18,236 bases of DNA. Source: Entamoeba histolytica HM-1:IMSS (lineage: Eukaryota > Evosea > Mastigamoebida > Endamoebidae). This document shows positions 18,114 to 18,236 of the stretch, piece after piece. Numbering within the stretch: position 1 is the first letter of the stretch; each line of letters begins with the position of its first letter. The stretch lies in NCBI RefSeq assembly GCF_000208925.1, contig NW_001915153.1, positions 1 through 18,236 of the forward strand. Reading direction: 5' to 3'. A program made the translations under genes and the position numbers. Below the pieces are notes generated by a model. That model had not been told where the DNA came from. It ran no database searches and was given only the letters and a program-made list of their open reading frames with translations.

Positions 18114-18236
18114 AATACTCAAGAATTAATAAAAAAGAAATAAAAAGAATGAATAAATGAATATAAAATTGATAAATAATAGAAGAAACAAATAGAAAAA
18201 CAACGAAAAATAAATAATATAAAAAGAGAAAGAAAG
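18114..18236. repeat. Terminal direct repeat, right copy (123 bp, exact)
   Basis: Same orientation and perfect identity to 1-123. Removing one copy gives an 18,113-bp circle in which the gene-free flanks at both ends become one continuous AT-rich tract of roughly 4 kb running from about 17.0 kb round to 2.5 kb. Confidence 0.95.

Noticed and set aside
1..18236. Bacterial or viral circular replicon (plasmid or phage) suggested by the closed ends
   Set aside because: The genes are eukaryotic housekeeping genes with Entamoeba introns, and no replication, partition or capsid gene is present.

Overview
The window looks like nuclear DNA of an amoebozoan of the genus Entamoeba; the species cannot be decided from the sequence. 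Four things point there. It is extremely AT-rich outside genes. Genes are compact, with short 3' gaps. All eight introns I could reconstruct open with GTTTGT (seven end in TAG, one in AAG), the Entamoeba 5' splice signature. The proteins are clearly eukaryotic: three cytosolic ribosomal proteins, a Rab1 GTPase, a RhoGAP, a Scy1-like pseudokinase and a eukaryotic-type phospholipase D.

Layout. Positions 1-2566 hold no convincing gene. The first ~850 bases are a purine-rich low-complexity tract and the rest is AT-rich spacer. From 2567 to 13689 lies a dense block of real genes: PH-RhoGAP protein (+, 2 exons), Rab1 (+, 6 exons including a 10-nt micro-exon), SCYL1-like pseudokinase (-, 2 exons), a 1.3-kb spacer, ribosomal protein L7/uL30 (+), a small two-exon helical protein (-), phospholipase D (+), and ribosomal proteins S24 (-) and S19 (+), which diverge from a shared 438-bp promoter region. 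At 13840-14571 is a minus-strand RING-H2 protein with no credible long 5' end. It abuts a 2.5-kb minus-strand element (14577-17028). The element has a long coiled-coil ORF broken by one in-frame TGA, followed by a decayed second frame. Positions 17029-18236 are again AT-rich and gene-free.

The last 123 bases are identical to the first 123, so the sequence closes into an 18,113-bp circle. In a eukaryotic assembly this most simply means the path re-entered a repeat flanking the gene block; a real extrachromosomal circle is a less likely alternative. The repeat-like sequence at both ends and the decayed coiled-coil element fit the first reading.

Functionally, several genes belong to membrane traffic and lipid or GTPase signalling: Rab1 and the Scy1-like protein (ER-Golgi), PLD (phosphatidic acid), RhoGAP (actin), and the RING protein (possibly a Vps-type subunit). 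Three encode ribosomal proteins. I see no operon-like logic. The most informative corrections to a naive ORF reading are the spliced gene models, which restore the start of the RhoGAP PH domain, the whole of Rab1, the C-terminus of the Scy1-like protein and the second half of the small helical protein. The best candidate for something undescribed is the two-ORF coiled-coil element with its purine-rich flank.
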